Assembly: GCA_903813345.2 (NCBI GenBank)
Contig: CAIIXF020000011.1
Coordinates: 10,576,842 to 10,640,841 of the forward strand
DNA: 64,000 nt
Direction: 5' to 3'
Origin: Owenia fusiformis
Taxonomy: Eukaryota > Annelida > Polychaeta > Sabellida > Oweniidae
The notes under the pieces were generated by a model. It saw only the letters and a list, made by a program, of their open reading frames with translations, was not told the origin of the DNA and searched no databases. Shown in pieces: positions 37,881 to 63,021 of the stretch; positions within the stretch are counted from its first letter, which is position 1, and every line of letters begins with the position of its first letter. The translations under genes were made by a program, and so were the position numbers.

Positions 37881-40800
37881 TACGAGCTTTTCATCAATAT
37901 TTATGATCAGGAATCTTTATCATCTGCTAATATCCTGAACATCAGGGACTTTTTCTACTGTGGTATATACTCAGTGAAATATAGTTGAAAATGAGGCTGC
38001 TGATTGAGACTGGCAGTTACATGGAATACACCATCATATTTTTAATCAAGTTATCAGTTCTTATTCAATGAGAAAGCGAGAAACATTCCAAAGATAAAAT
38101 GAATATATATGATAAATATACTAGTATACAATGCCTGGAGGTTTTGCTTACCTTTCTTGTTGGTTCTGTTGTATGAAAATACAAAAGAAAACTAGGGATA
38201 TATTCCAATGTTAAGATTATTCATTGTTTGGGTCTGTAACTCTGATAATATGTTACATGGACACCTCCCTAGGTACAATGTAAAAACATCTTACGAAACA
38301 ACTCTGTTTTACTACAAACTTATACAATTTTTTATTTATTAAATATTTTGTAAGTACATGTACATGTAACATTCATAAATACTACTTATTTAAATGTAAA
38401 AAGTTGAAACCATCACTCTTAAGTCTCATGGCTTGAATTTTATATGCTAATATCACGGGATGTCATCGCCTAATTTGGTCAATGTCTAGGAGCAGGTGCT
38501 TTCTATAGGTAATTTCAAGTGTTTCATACAGTTTATTGTTGAAAAAGGTACAAATGTCCTTCGCTTGAAATATCATTTTTTTCATTTCTCCTAGACATTG
38601 GCCAAACCCAAATATTCCATAAAAATAATAGAAAAGGTGAAGTGGTCACCATTCTGTTACCCGAATTGTCTCTTTATGAACATTGGTATATTGTGATGGT
38701 GAGGCACAATATTTAGCAACTTCAACCAATTTAAGAAATTTAAACTGAATCATAAACCAATAAATAGATTGTGAACATGTGGTCTTATGTATTTGTATGA
38801 ACAATTTAAAATAATTATAAAACAATTTAAATATTTTACCAAGTAAAACATAATTTTCTATTGTTCAAGTCTAATCTAGTTAAATAGTATATAAATAAGT
38901 AAAATCAATTTATTTACTTCAATTAAAATCGTAATAGTGGCAGCAATACCATGTGGCATCTCTGTGAAACCAACATGTAGCAATGAAATTCAAGACCCAT
39001 TGTATTTGAGATTACACGTATGATTGTATGTTCAACATTCAAAACATCTCATTATACATGATTACATTTTATTAATACATAGGTTTTACTATTAAAAACA
39101 TCAAAAATCTTCATTTAATTATTGTTTGGTAAATCTGACATTTTAAAACAACTGAATGTACATTGCTGCATAATTTAATTCATATATTCTTGAATAATGA
39201 AGTAATTGTTCAGAAAGTACTCTCAATCTAAGTCTACTTGAGGCCCCTGACTATGCATTTGATAATGGCATGTAAGATACAAGAATATAACAAAAATAAC
39301 TAGAAAAAACAGAACTCCAGGAGTAGTAAATCCCATCCGATAAAACATATTTAATCAAATCACTCCTCATTATTGATATTGCATGCAAGAAACAACCAGG
39401 AGGTAGGAGAGTAAATATTGTCTCCTTTTCCCAGTCAACACTCATGATCTGGCATGACGCAATTTTATATGTATATATATATACATGTATTGTCTCTATG
39501 ATTTGAGCTTATTTGGGGGAAATTAAGATATATCTCAATATGTCCCTCTTTTATTATCTACAAATCAAGCGAGGGTAAAGTAGATGGCATATCCTATAAT
39601 TTGATATAAGTATACAGAATCATGAATATAGTGTTCATTAGCTGATTAGATTTTGCTACTCCCTGGAGTTGTCAATTACTAGTTCCTTCACGTGAATTGG
39701 CATATTAAAAAATAGTATTTTGAAAAGCATGAATGTAGAAAGTTATTTTTCCACACACTTTACACTGTTTATGTTTTTGACATGACCTATATATAATTAT
39801 TACTATATTTGTGTAGTGCTGAATGCAAGCAACATTCAGACATTAGAATGTGAACTTCTTGTAGTATTATATGATTTGTCATGTTTTACATATTCAACAT
39901 TATTGATTATTATACATAGGTGCTCCCATTGCACATTCAAATAAGGCCAAGAAAAATACGTTGTTTTGGATTGTCTGACTTTTTTTCTCATTTTTCAAAT
40001 TCCTGTCAGTTCTTAAATGTGATTGCTTTCATAATATTTAACCTCTTCCCCTTGTCAACACAAAGTATGTAGAATTGTATTGCAATTTGTATTTTTTTAA
40101 TTTCAGTTAAAATATTAAACAGTCAGACTCAGAGTGAAATCAGAGATGAGAAACTAAAGTGCTCACCATAAATAAATGACATCATGATTTTCTACACCAT
40201 TTCCAGACCATGGTGATTTGAGACTTCATACTTCCCAATAATGTCTAGATACACATCCCTTAAGTTTTGTATATTTTACATTTTGTATACTCTCATCCAC
40301 TGATGTATAGCCTCTTGAAAATTCTCTTCTTTTTAACATGGGAAATCCTCACTTCAGCATGGTGTCATTTATTTATGGTAAGCGCAGTACACACTTTTCT
40401 TGGCCTAATAAAGTCTGTGTATTTACAATATATACTACAACAGTGTACAATTTTAAACTATATTATTTACATTTTGTTTAGTTAGAACATACAGTATGTA
40501 TGTGTCACATTAAAATATCAATACCAGGTACTGAAATCTGAAGCCTCCTGGGAGAAATAAATAGAACAACAAAACAAAAAGTACACGACCCAGATTGTGC
40601 AATCATATTTAAGTCTAATTTTTAAGCGAAATACAGTACCTTTTTAAATGGAACATTACCAAGTGTCTTAATGTTCAAGCACAACTGAAAAAGGGCCAGT
40701 GGAACGTCACTTGGGGGCCAAAAAATGTCACAAAATATTTACAATTTCTTGTAAAACAGCTACCACGGCCAACATAACTGATTGGATGACATGTCCAAAT

Positions 40801-41559
40801 AGATCCATTAGTAAATAAAATTGATTCTTTTAGTTTCAAATAACTATTTCAGTTGTGCTTTAAATAAACCTCTTTAAATGAAGCATCTCCAACATTTTTA
40901 GAGTTAGAAAAGACGTTTCACTTACACAGGTTTTACTGTTGTCTAACATTAGAGGAATATTCCTTGAATTTAATGACTGGAATCAGCCAATGAGAGGATA
41001 GAGTATTTTCTCTTAATATGGAAGTAATATCTAATGACACATTACTAGTATTTCTACTAAACATTTACACTTGCCCACACTCCAGTTTTTTCCCATTAGG
41101 ACATTGTTTCAATTCCAGCACACAGTAAAAACAGTGATAAATATCTCACTTAACATGTTTAGTAATTTGGTAACAAGATTTATCGAAAAATTCAAAATGG
41201 CCATCAAGTATTTCCCCAGCATGCCCTAAACCTAATCAGATATTGGAACAAGTCTGTCCTTGCATCTGTAAAAATTTCAAGCTGAACAGGGAAGTTTTCC
41301 TGGAATTTTGATGGCAAACCCACATATGCATGCACACCCATCAGGACAAGATGATGACAATATGCATTCACTTTGAAAAAGTGTGATAAAAAGTACAATT
41401 AAGTGTATGATGGAGACTCACCCTGAATAAAGTTTTGTGTCACTTCTCCTACCCCCCATTATTGTTTCTCAGCATAGCGTTAAAATATATGTAAAACTTT
41501 TATATACTATAGCCTGATAAGAGGCAGACCAGTAACATCACATGTATAATTTGAAAATT
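37881..41559. other. intergenic, no gene seen
   Basis: This is AT-rich sequence between the RTN4IP1 3' region and the FAM76 3' end. A lone left terminus of the GGCCATTTT repeat family (CTAGAAAAAACAGAACTCC, AGTAAATCCCATCCGA) lies at 39299-39345. The open frames are under 75 codons and unconvincing. Confidence 0.4.
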
Positions 41560-42427
41560 AAAACTAAATAACAGCAATGTGAACGGAGCAAATCCCATTG
41601 AACAGCCATGGCTGCCATTTTTGAATATAGCCTCCTATCAGCCAAATTGTCACTAGACAGTGAAATATGCTTCGAAATATTCACCAATAAATTTTTCTTT
41701 AAAAATGCTCCACTATTTTTTCAGTTAAGCAACAATGTAAAACAACACACATAAAAAATGGCTGCCATTTTTCAAAGTGGCCACTCACTAGCCAAATTGT
41801 AATCAGAAAGTGTACAATTTCAACAAAATCTCTTCTTTATTTTTTCAGTTATAGCAAAACAAACATAAAATAACACACTTAAAATACTAAAAATAGTGGC
41901 CATTTTTCAAAATGGCTATTCACTGGTCAAATTGTCATTAAAGTGTAATACGTTTCAAAATAGTCACATACTATCCCTTGTAAGTCACATATAAACATTT
42001 CAACAATATCACTAACTACATTTCTAGTAATAGTAAAAACGTAAAATAAGACGGTGTACCGTATTTATAAGAATTCGCATATTAAATATGAATCGCTCAA
42101 CTACTTTTCGAGTTACAGCAAAATCATAATATAGTGTGTAATGGCCACCATCTTTCAAGATGGCAACCATGTTTTTTAGGATAATTACATTTTAAACTAA
42201 TTCGTGTCCTATGTATTTTTTGCATTTAAAACATACTAATATTGCAGTTTTATATGTTATACCTAAAATACTGTAAAATTTACACTAAAATGGCAGTCAT
42301 TTTGAAAATAATAAAATATAAACGATACTGAGCCAAAGATATTAGAATTATTGCCCAGACAGTATGGATGAATGGATAGACGGAGGTGTTCTCTATATCC
42401 CCCTGAACTTCATTCAATGGGATAAGT
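41560..42427 (+). mobile_element. full copy of GGCCATTTT-type repeat family
   Basis: The left end has ATCCCATTGAAC (41592-41603) and the right end ATTCAATGGGAT (42412-42423), inverted matches at 11 of 12 bases. Inner units of about 130 bp contain AAAATGGCTGCCATTTTT, ACTAGCCAAATTGTNA and TTTTTCAGTTATAGCAA. Confidence 0.7.
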
Positions 42428-43916
42428 ATCTGTACATTTTGATATCTGGCTAAAACAACATAAAATTCCAGCCTTATTTTTGGTAATTCATGTAACATTT
42501 AGCTTAGGTAATAGTCCATGGTATGAATTTCTAGGATGTCTAATGAAGGAGCTGGTAGCTCACTATAGCGCAGCAATGTTTGACTTAATATTTACATACC
42601 TTAATAAGTGTCCTGTATTTATTTCACTTTAACCGTTAAATTTGCTTCTGGCTTTAAGGCTGAATAATACCTGTCATTAGCACTTGTCAAAAATTACCAA
42701 AAACGAAATCTGATTTATTCCCAATTCTGAGTACATAATAGTAGTCTTTCACAGAATGGGTCTCAATATGTTTTGAGATATTGATTATTATCCTCATGGG
42801 TCAGTTATCAATTAAGGAAGGCATTGCTCAACCTTGACTAATTGCGACTACAACTAAAATGATTTTGCTCATAGTTAAATATTACTCAGTTACTTATGAA
42901 ACAACTACCAAGACCACCAGGTCGAATTCATGAAAGAAAATTAGTTATCATTAGCTTCAAAAATGTGATAACCAGCAGAAAAATCAAGGGAGAAATAATC
43001 ATCAGAAAATGTGATGATAACCAGCAGTAACGTTGAGGAAGAAATGAAAGGCATTCGATTGCACATGCCACTTATGGAATAAGACTTACCCTTGGAATAT
43101 ATGAACATTCCAATACCTCTGTAACATTTAATTAAAACATGTGTCATTGTTAATCATTAACAATAATTTGTTGTTTGACACCTGGCGAGGATATGGATAA
43201 ATTCTGGTTATAAAATGTTTTAAATAAAAGAAAAACTAATTTGTTTGCAGTCATGAATTTTCAAAATACTTAATAGAATTTTGTTGAATCTGGACAATTA
43301 AACAAAATCTAAAAAGCACACTTATGTCATTATTAAACATCGGCATTTACATCAAATTATAATTAATTTTTACATTATGATAATCTAATTTATTGTATAT
43401 ATATAAAGATCTGCTTCTTATAAATATATAAAACAAATGAAACACGTATTTCGGAGTGAATGCCAGAAGTTTTTTCAGCAAATGGTATTTTAAAAAAATT
43501 GAGCATATGCACCTCCTTGATTATTGGTTCAAATATTTTTGCGCTATAGTGTGGTATTGATTCTTCACATTCTGGAGTCATACCATGGACTATAGACACT
43601 TTATGGACACTTTATGGACACTTTGTGTCATATACAAATGATATTAATTGACAAAGTGGTCAAATTGGATTATTTAGTTAAATATCTTTCATACACCTTA
43701 GAATAATGCAATATACCTATAATATGGAAAAACATATGTGATATATTTCATATGTGAGGTGTATAATATATACTGTATTCTACATTTCATATATTCATAT
43801 ACTTTACTATTATACAAACATGAAGGAGTGAACCTCATGTGTGTGAAGATGAACTGTTTTATGTGCTATTATTGAACCTGCAGCTTGTATTAGGGGATTG
43901 TTGCTTGAGCAAGTAG

Positions 43917-56210
<12,294 letters not shown>

Positions 56211-56231
56211 ATGGAGGAGCGATTTTCAAAG
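56211..56231 (+). other. possible first exon of a rightward gene (7 codons)
   Basis: ATGGAGGAGCGATTTTCAAA G is followed by a donor-like GTAGGA and encodes MEERFSK. It may be the first coding exon of an unseen gene or part of the 5' leader of the gene at 63022. If joined to the acceptor at 63008 the frame runs Asn-Asn-stop, so it would be a nine-codon upstream ORF ending just before the main ATG. Confidence 0.3.
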
Positions 56232-58560
56232 GTAGGACAAGGTTGGAGGGTTGAGCAAGCCCTCTGATAGACTAAGGTTGATACAAATGATTTTTATCAC
56301 TCAATTTTTAGCAAAAAAGTCCGTGCGAATTAATTTGAGGAAAATGCATGAGATATACGGTATCCGCTTGAAAGGTCACAACGAAATGCATTTGTTTTTT
56401 CAGTGTTCGGTTTTGTGCTGCATCGGCGATCACTTTTTTGTAGTTTTTCTACAGGAATATTTTTGCTTGAGAATAATCAGGCAAAATGCGTATTTGCGTG
56501 ACATATTCTGTCGCGCCAAACTTCGCATAACTTCAAATTTTATAGAAAATGTGCATATATCAGACAAAATGTTGCTGATTCAATGTATTAATGGTCAGTG
56601 TATACTGGGACACACTGTAATGATATTAGCGTTATTCTAATGTTTGCTGGTAACTGTTACTGTAATCGTCGCTCTGGTACAACTCAGTACAATTCTTCTC
56701 AATAATCCGCTGTTCAATCTGGTCTTCCATGCAAATGATCAAGATTTATTGTACCACATTAAAATAACTCCAATATGTCAATCATTGAATGATATGTCAT
56801 CATAATGATCACTGTATCATGTTACACTCTCTATAATGATATTGTGCTGGTATGCTATGTATGCTCATATCTTAGGCTCCTATATGGTCACTCTGGTACA
56901 TATTCTGTCTGGTTCTCAGTGTCAATGTTGATCATGGCAATTGTGACACAATATACTACTGCCAATCAATCAATGTTCTAACACCATAATAGTCAATGTA
57001 TATTGGAGATGCTCTGTAACGATATCATCCCATAAAACACTGATGATACTCATTCTAGTCTCCAGTTCACATGTGAATACTGAACACTGTTAATACACAC
57101 TATGAGCAAATTGTTATTCACTATAATCAGTTGATGTTACAACACTACTATATCTACAAGCAACACTGATCACATGCTATAAATCTTGCAATTTGTTGGA
57201 CTATCTCAAGGTATTGCTGCTATATTCTGTAAAATAAACCACCACCATAAGGCCACTGGGAAGAACAATCTAATGTACTCTATATCTGAAAGCACATAAA
57301 AATATACCATATTACATTAGTTTTTTGAATTTAACATGTCGTTGTGATGTTTTAATCGACGTAAGCATATTCCTTACAACTTTCTTTATCTTGATGTGAA
57401 ATAACAAGCTATAATATTGGTTACCATGCCACAAATTAGCATAATATTATTCGAAGCCTTATTAGGAAATTTTGAATCCGCCATTTTTGTTTGACATTTT
57501 GGACCAATCATGATGGTGGATCATCTCAAGACAGATTTACATTATAGACGTACATCATCTTTGAACCCTGGGGTTTCTCCCCCTCTTAGTTTAAGTGGGA
57601 ATTTTTTTGAAATATCCAAAATGGCTGCCATGTGATTCTAGAATTCTCATGAGTGCAACGTGACATCAATTGCTTGTTTCAAGGTTAAGACCTTTCAAAT
57701 TTGATTTTCAAAGAATATATTTGGAGAAACAATAAAAGGTAAGTGGAATAAATTAGAAGATGGTTTCAAGTTAATACAGAAGTCAATTTGAAACTCAAGA
57801 ATGCTTTCTTTGACTCATAATCACAAAAAAAGTCGAGTCTGGGCAATCTGCACGAGGTTCGGAGTTTTCCTTGGTTCAGTTTTTCATGAATGGAAGTACT
57901 TCATTCCCATGATTCAAATTACTTTTCTGTGATCAAATTAGGGAGAAGTTCACATTATGTCATTACACTTCCTCTGTTGAGTGTATACTTTTTGTTTTTA
58001 TACCAAACAAAAATATTCCCGCAATATAGGGTGCATTATTGGTAGAGACTGCTGTGAATTGATGAACGAAAGTGACATCTATCTTAAATTATAAGGTAAT
58101 TAATTGCGCATACATTATCATAAATTGAACCAATTAATTTGCTTGATTTAATGCCCATGCGCAAAAAACCTAACCTAAAAATGGAACCTCACGCAGATTA
58201 CCCCCAGTGGAAAAGTGGAAAATAACATAATTTTTTCAGAAAATAAGTTCAACATTTTGAAAAATATGTCACAGTCACAGTGTCCCAATAACCCAGATGC
58301 GAGTAGAAATAATCTTGATTTACGTCAAAGTAATATCATATTTGAAATCTACATGTAAAATTACATCTAGAAATGTGGTTTTAAAAAGTGTTTATCAACT
58401 TTGAAAAAATAATTTTCTTTGAAAATGTGACTTCTAGCTCGGGGAGATTCCCCATAGACCCCATGCTATAAAATCACAAAAAATGAAATATCTTTTCTTT
58501 TAGTGGACAGATAATATTTTGCTTTACTGGTTATGTGAAAATTGAGTCACTTAAATTGAT
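56232..58560. other. intron or intergenic sequence with old repeats
   Basis: A 129-codon open frame at 56251-56640 is not recognisable and has no splice or homology support. From about 57340 to 58550 there is a diverged relative of the 9120-9530 repeat (ATTCCCCATAGACCCCATGC, TGGACAGATAATATTTTGC). Confidence 0.4.
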
Positions 58561-58583
58561 AATATTCAAGTTTAAGGGAACTT

Positions 58584-61500
58584 TATTATCCCATGCCCGA
58601 TTTTGTTCATATTTTGTACACACATACCCAATGGGGGTAGGAGTTCTGCTCGAGAACTGATTTTCAAAATGGCCGCTTATTTAAAAATGGCGGCCATTTT
58701 AGTGCCGATTTTACAGTAATTTAGGTACTGCATATAAAACTGTAATAGCAATATGTTTTAAATGTAAAAAAGTTATAAAGGACATTGATTAAGCTAGAAA
58801 TGTAAATACAAAAGAAATACATGGCAGCCATCTTGAAAAATGGCTGCCTTTGCACGTCATTTTACGATTTTTGCTGTAACTTGAAAAGTAGTGGAGCGAT
58901 TTTGTTCATATTTGGTATGTGAATACTTTAAGCATAGCACAATGTCTAATTACATTTTTTGTAATAGGCAGCCATTTTGAAAAATGGCCACCATTTTTAT
59001 GTGTGTTATTAAACATTTTTTACTGTAAGTCAAAAAGTGGTAGAGCGATTTTGTTCATATTTGGTATGTGAATACTTTAAGCATGGCCCAATGTCTAATG
59101 ACATTTTGGGTATTAGGTGGCCATTTTGAAAAATGGCCGCCATTTTTAGGTGTGTTATTTTACATTTTTTATTGTAACTCAAAAAGTAGTAGAGCGATTT
59201 TGTTCATATTTTTATTTTATATGTGAATCACTGGGGGGTATCGTGATGCAACAACACCGTGTTGTTGCATCAAGATGGCCAGACTTCCGGTGATAGATTT
59301 TCGTACGATATTTTGTTTTCCCAATTTAAACCCATTTCTAGGACGAGTTGCTCAATAATCATACACGTGCAGTTAGCTCATGATATTTAAAAAAACTCTC
59401 ATTAGTATGCATGTAGCATCATCAAGAAGCGAGAAATTCACGGTTTTAATTCCTCATTATTGATGCAACAACACCACTCTGTTTATTATCGATGATGCAA
59501 CAACACCAATGTGCTGATGCAAAAACGCCAATATAATGGATCATTGAATATCAAGAGAAACTGTTTTATGTTCTGTTTATAGGTGTTGGTCGGAACATGA
59601 ATAAAACGCGTGAGTGCTTGGTTCATGAATGAAACGTATTTTGTTTGGTTCCTTAATGTATTTGTCTTTATCAAAGTTAAAAGGATATACAAGGTAGGCT
59701 AAGTATTGAATCCCCGGGAGCCAACCTCATTGATATTGTATCTGAAAAATAAAGATTATTCATTTTCTAAATTAAATCCACTTGATTTACCGTATCGTAT
59801 GGAAATTGTTTACAAAGAACTAATATAACTAGACTTTGGAAATTGAACAAGTTCAATTTCAGACTCCAGATCTGGACTTTTTTAAGCCGAGTCATCCAGA
59901 AAAAGATGGATGGATGGATGAAATAGGAAGGAGGGATAGGACAATAGGATGGAACGATAGGAGAGAATAGAGAAGAAAGATAGGATAGAATAGCAAGGGA
60001 GGATAAGATAGGAAGGATAGGAAGGAAAGGATAGGAAGGATAGATAGATAGGAAGGAAAGGATATGAAGGATAGATAGGAAGGAACGGATACAGGGGTAG
60101 GGATAAAAGGGATAGGATAGGAAGGATAGGATAGAATAAGGAGGAACGATATGATAGAATAGTAGGATAGGATAGGAAGGATGGATGGAAGGATGGATGG
60201 ATTTTTCAACACTTTCTTCGCTACTCTTGACTTTCTATCAGGATTTGACCTACTTTTTGGACACCATATCTCAAAAGTGGGTTAAAATACTTTCTGACGG
60301 CAAAAGGCAATCACTATAAGTACACTCTTGGCTACATGTATACACAATTTCGAAGAATATAATTGAAGTATAGTGTCAGAATCACAAAAATAAGGAAAAC
60401 TTTGAATTTGACCTAGATTTTGACCTAGACATTTTTGTGTCCAAATTTTGAAGCTAGATTGCTTTTGAGGTTCCCTTCATTTAAAGGCTTTCATTAAATT
60501 AAGCTGTACTCGGTCGTATATATGTCGTATTTTACACTTCAAAATTTTTTTTCCCATTGACTTAACATGGGGCACCAAATTTAGCGATTTTGAGTTTTCA
60601 AAACGCCATAACATCCGATGAGTGTTGGTTTAATGATATTGCAGTTATACAATGCTATTATATAGAGGTTATTTACTGAGAGGGATTCAATATTGGTTTT
60701 ATTCCGGGACACATTATGATATTTCCCGAGGGCCCAGGGGGAATCTGGGATTACTGTACCCCTATCAATTAACCTTTTCGGGACCTAAATCCTATTACCT
60801 ACCTTTTTACTCAATCGGGGAGAATCCAGAGAATCCAGAGAACAATACTTCTACATGAGCGCCGTGCAAGATTTCCAATAGCTCGTCGTGTTTACCAAGA
60901 ACGAAAGATGTTTGTCCACCATTTTGAATGATACTACATGTAACTGGTATCAGGGTCATCAAGCTATGGAACAGGGGTTTATGATAATAGATTGGGTAAC
61001 TATAGCTTGTAATGTTAAAGGCGATTGAACTATGTTATAAAACAACTTCCAGTACATTATGACATTTAAAAGTATAAATTTTTGAAAATACATATAAAGA
61101 ATTTTCGCCCGCAGGACGTGTATTTTGAATGCCTGAGAAGAACGCAAATGGGTACTGGCCCGGTGTTGCAATAGTAGCATTTAAAAATCTGTTCCTCTCG
61201 ATGATGCTACATGTATACTAATGACAGTTTCTTTAAATATAGATCGTGCGCTAACTTCACGTGTATGGTTATTGAGAAACTTGTGCTAGAAATGGGTTTA
61301 AAATGGGGAAACAACATATCGTACGAAAATCTATCACCGGAAGTCTGGCCATCTTGATGCAACAACACGGTGTTGTTGCATCACGATACTCCCCAGTGTG
61401 AATACTATAACCATGGCATACTGTCTAATGACACTTTGGGTCGTTCAAAATGGCCACCATTTTTTACGTTTTTTACTATAACTTGAAAAGTAGTGGAGCG

Positions 61501-61985
61501 ATTTTGTTCATATTTGGTATGTGAATACTTATGAACCTTGCACACTGTCTCATAACACTTCGCATTGTAGGTTATCATTTTAAAAAATAGCTGTCATTTT
61601 TACATTTTTTACTATAACTCAAAAAGTTTTGGAGCGATTTTGTTCATATTTGATATGTAAATACTTTAAGCATGGCACATTGTCTAATAAAACTTTGGGG
61701 AGTAGTTAGCCATTTTGAAAAATGGCCACCATTATTTTTACTTCAAAAAGTAATAGAGCGAGCATTTACATGTATGTCTGTGCGATTTTTAAATTTTTTT
61801 ATATGTGGCTACTTAAAAGCATATAACTTCTTCTGATGACAACTTGGCTAGTGAGCAACCATTTTGAAAATGGTGGCCTTATGGGTGTTATTTTACGATA
61901 TTTGCTATATATTTTGTTTGTAAAAATGCCAGCCATTTCTGTTCGATGGGATTCGCTACGCTTTGGCGTTGCCGTTGTTCTGGTT
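58584..61985 (-). mobile_element. GGCCATTTT-type repeat, interrupted by a 2170-bp element
   Basis: In reverse orientation it starts TTATTATCCCATGCCCGATT and ends GTTCGATGGGATTCGCTACG, then CTTTGGCGTTGCCGTTGTTC, the complement of the family's left end. Inner units of about 150 bp contain GTAGAGCGATTTTGTTCATA, TATGTGAATACTTTAAGCAT, GGCACAATGTCTAAT and AAAATGGCCGCCATTTTT. Units at 58893, 59043, 61496 and 61632 bracket the insertion at 59229-61398. Confidence 0.75.
59229..61398. mobile_element. 2170-bp DNA element, CACTGG termini, 5-bp TGAAT duplication
   Basis: The termini are CACTGGGGGGTATCGTGATG and the complement of CACTGGGGAGTATCGTGATG. Inverted similarity continues for about 200 bp (59229-59432, 61190-61398) through CATCAAGATGGCCAGACTTC and CGGTGATAGATTTTCGTACG. 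TGAAT lies on both sides (59224-59228, 61399-61403). Related host units read TATGTGAATAC uninterrupted, which fixes the empty site. GATGCAACAACACC occurs in the terminus (59245) as part of a 13-bp-arm palindrome and again at 59462 and 59494, with a variant at 59516. Cargo at 59826-60617 is a shortened copy of the satellite of 1-3110, including an (AGGAT)n tract. No transposase is recognised. Confidence 0.85.
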
Positions 61986-61989
61986 ATAT

Positions 61990-63007
61990 ACCTGCCATGT
62001 TAATTGACCCGAATCACCCTTCTGGTGGTGAAACTGGTAACTACTTACTCGCATTTGGGAAATTGGAGAGTCAGATTGATATCTTTTCTTGAAGATTTTA
62101 CTTGGAAGAAAATATTATTTTAATGAAAAATGTCAAATTAATGGAGATAAAATACTAGCTTCAGTATGAATGAAATAAGCCATGGTCTTGTGGTCTTTGA
62201 AAATATTTGAGCTCTGTTTTTCATATGAATGCTTCACATTTATTTACTGTAATTGTTATTGCGTACATGTAATTATCTGGAGGGTTTGACCTATAGTCTC
62301 AGTATTAGTCATTAAGTATTATTGCTAAATCTCTGTAATCCAGATGTTTAATCATTAGATCATGAATTATTTAGATTATGATGAAATATGTTATATAATA
62401 CCATGGATATCTATTGAGTGTATTAATAATGTAATGTTCCATCAACTTAATTGAGAAATAATTATAAGTAAATTAAGGAGACCAAGTGCTGAAATGTCCA
62501 AATTCACAAGGATTGAAAAGGAAACATTGATTGATGAATTGCAAATCACTGCCAGATAACCTTAAAAATCAAAGGATTATCAGAACATACAACTTTTGGA
62601 CCTCTTAGAAAATTGGCAACATATGAAATCTTGAAAATAGAATAAACTACTCGTTTAAGGTCCAAATCTATAACAGCAAAATTTTCTTAAATTGATTAAA
62701 TATTTATTGAATTATTACATCAATGTTACTGCATCATACAGTCATGTAGATGACTGGTACTTGAGTATGGTATGCACACTGGTGATTAATGTAAATAATT
62801 GATGTATGTATGACATCTAAGAGGGATATGCATGATATGCATGATCACTTTAAGTCATGCCTTACTTTGTAATTAATGATTTAAGAAGGTGCTTTATGGC
62901 ATCCACTCTTACTATGGTACCTTGATATCATGTGGCTCATCTACAACATCGGATAAGGAGTGGATGTTATATAAGGAATACATTGTATATTGTGTTATCT
63001 CAATCAG
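61990..63007. other. repeat edge, then AT-rich unique sequence
   Basis: A relative of the CCACCTGGTGG-core repeat lies at 61990-62060 (CCTTCTGGTGGTGAAACTGG, ACTACTTACTCGCATTTG). From 62060 to 63007 I see nothing until a probable acceptor TTATCTCAATCAG at 63007. Confidence 0.45.
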
Positions 63008-63021
63008 AATAATTGAACAAT

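Noticed and set aside
56251-56640. 129-codon plus-strand frame
   Set aside because: It has no recognisable domain and starts just after the putative donor at 56231. Its length is plausible by chance in this sequence.
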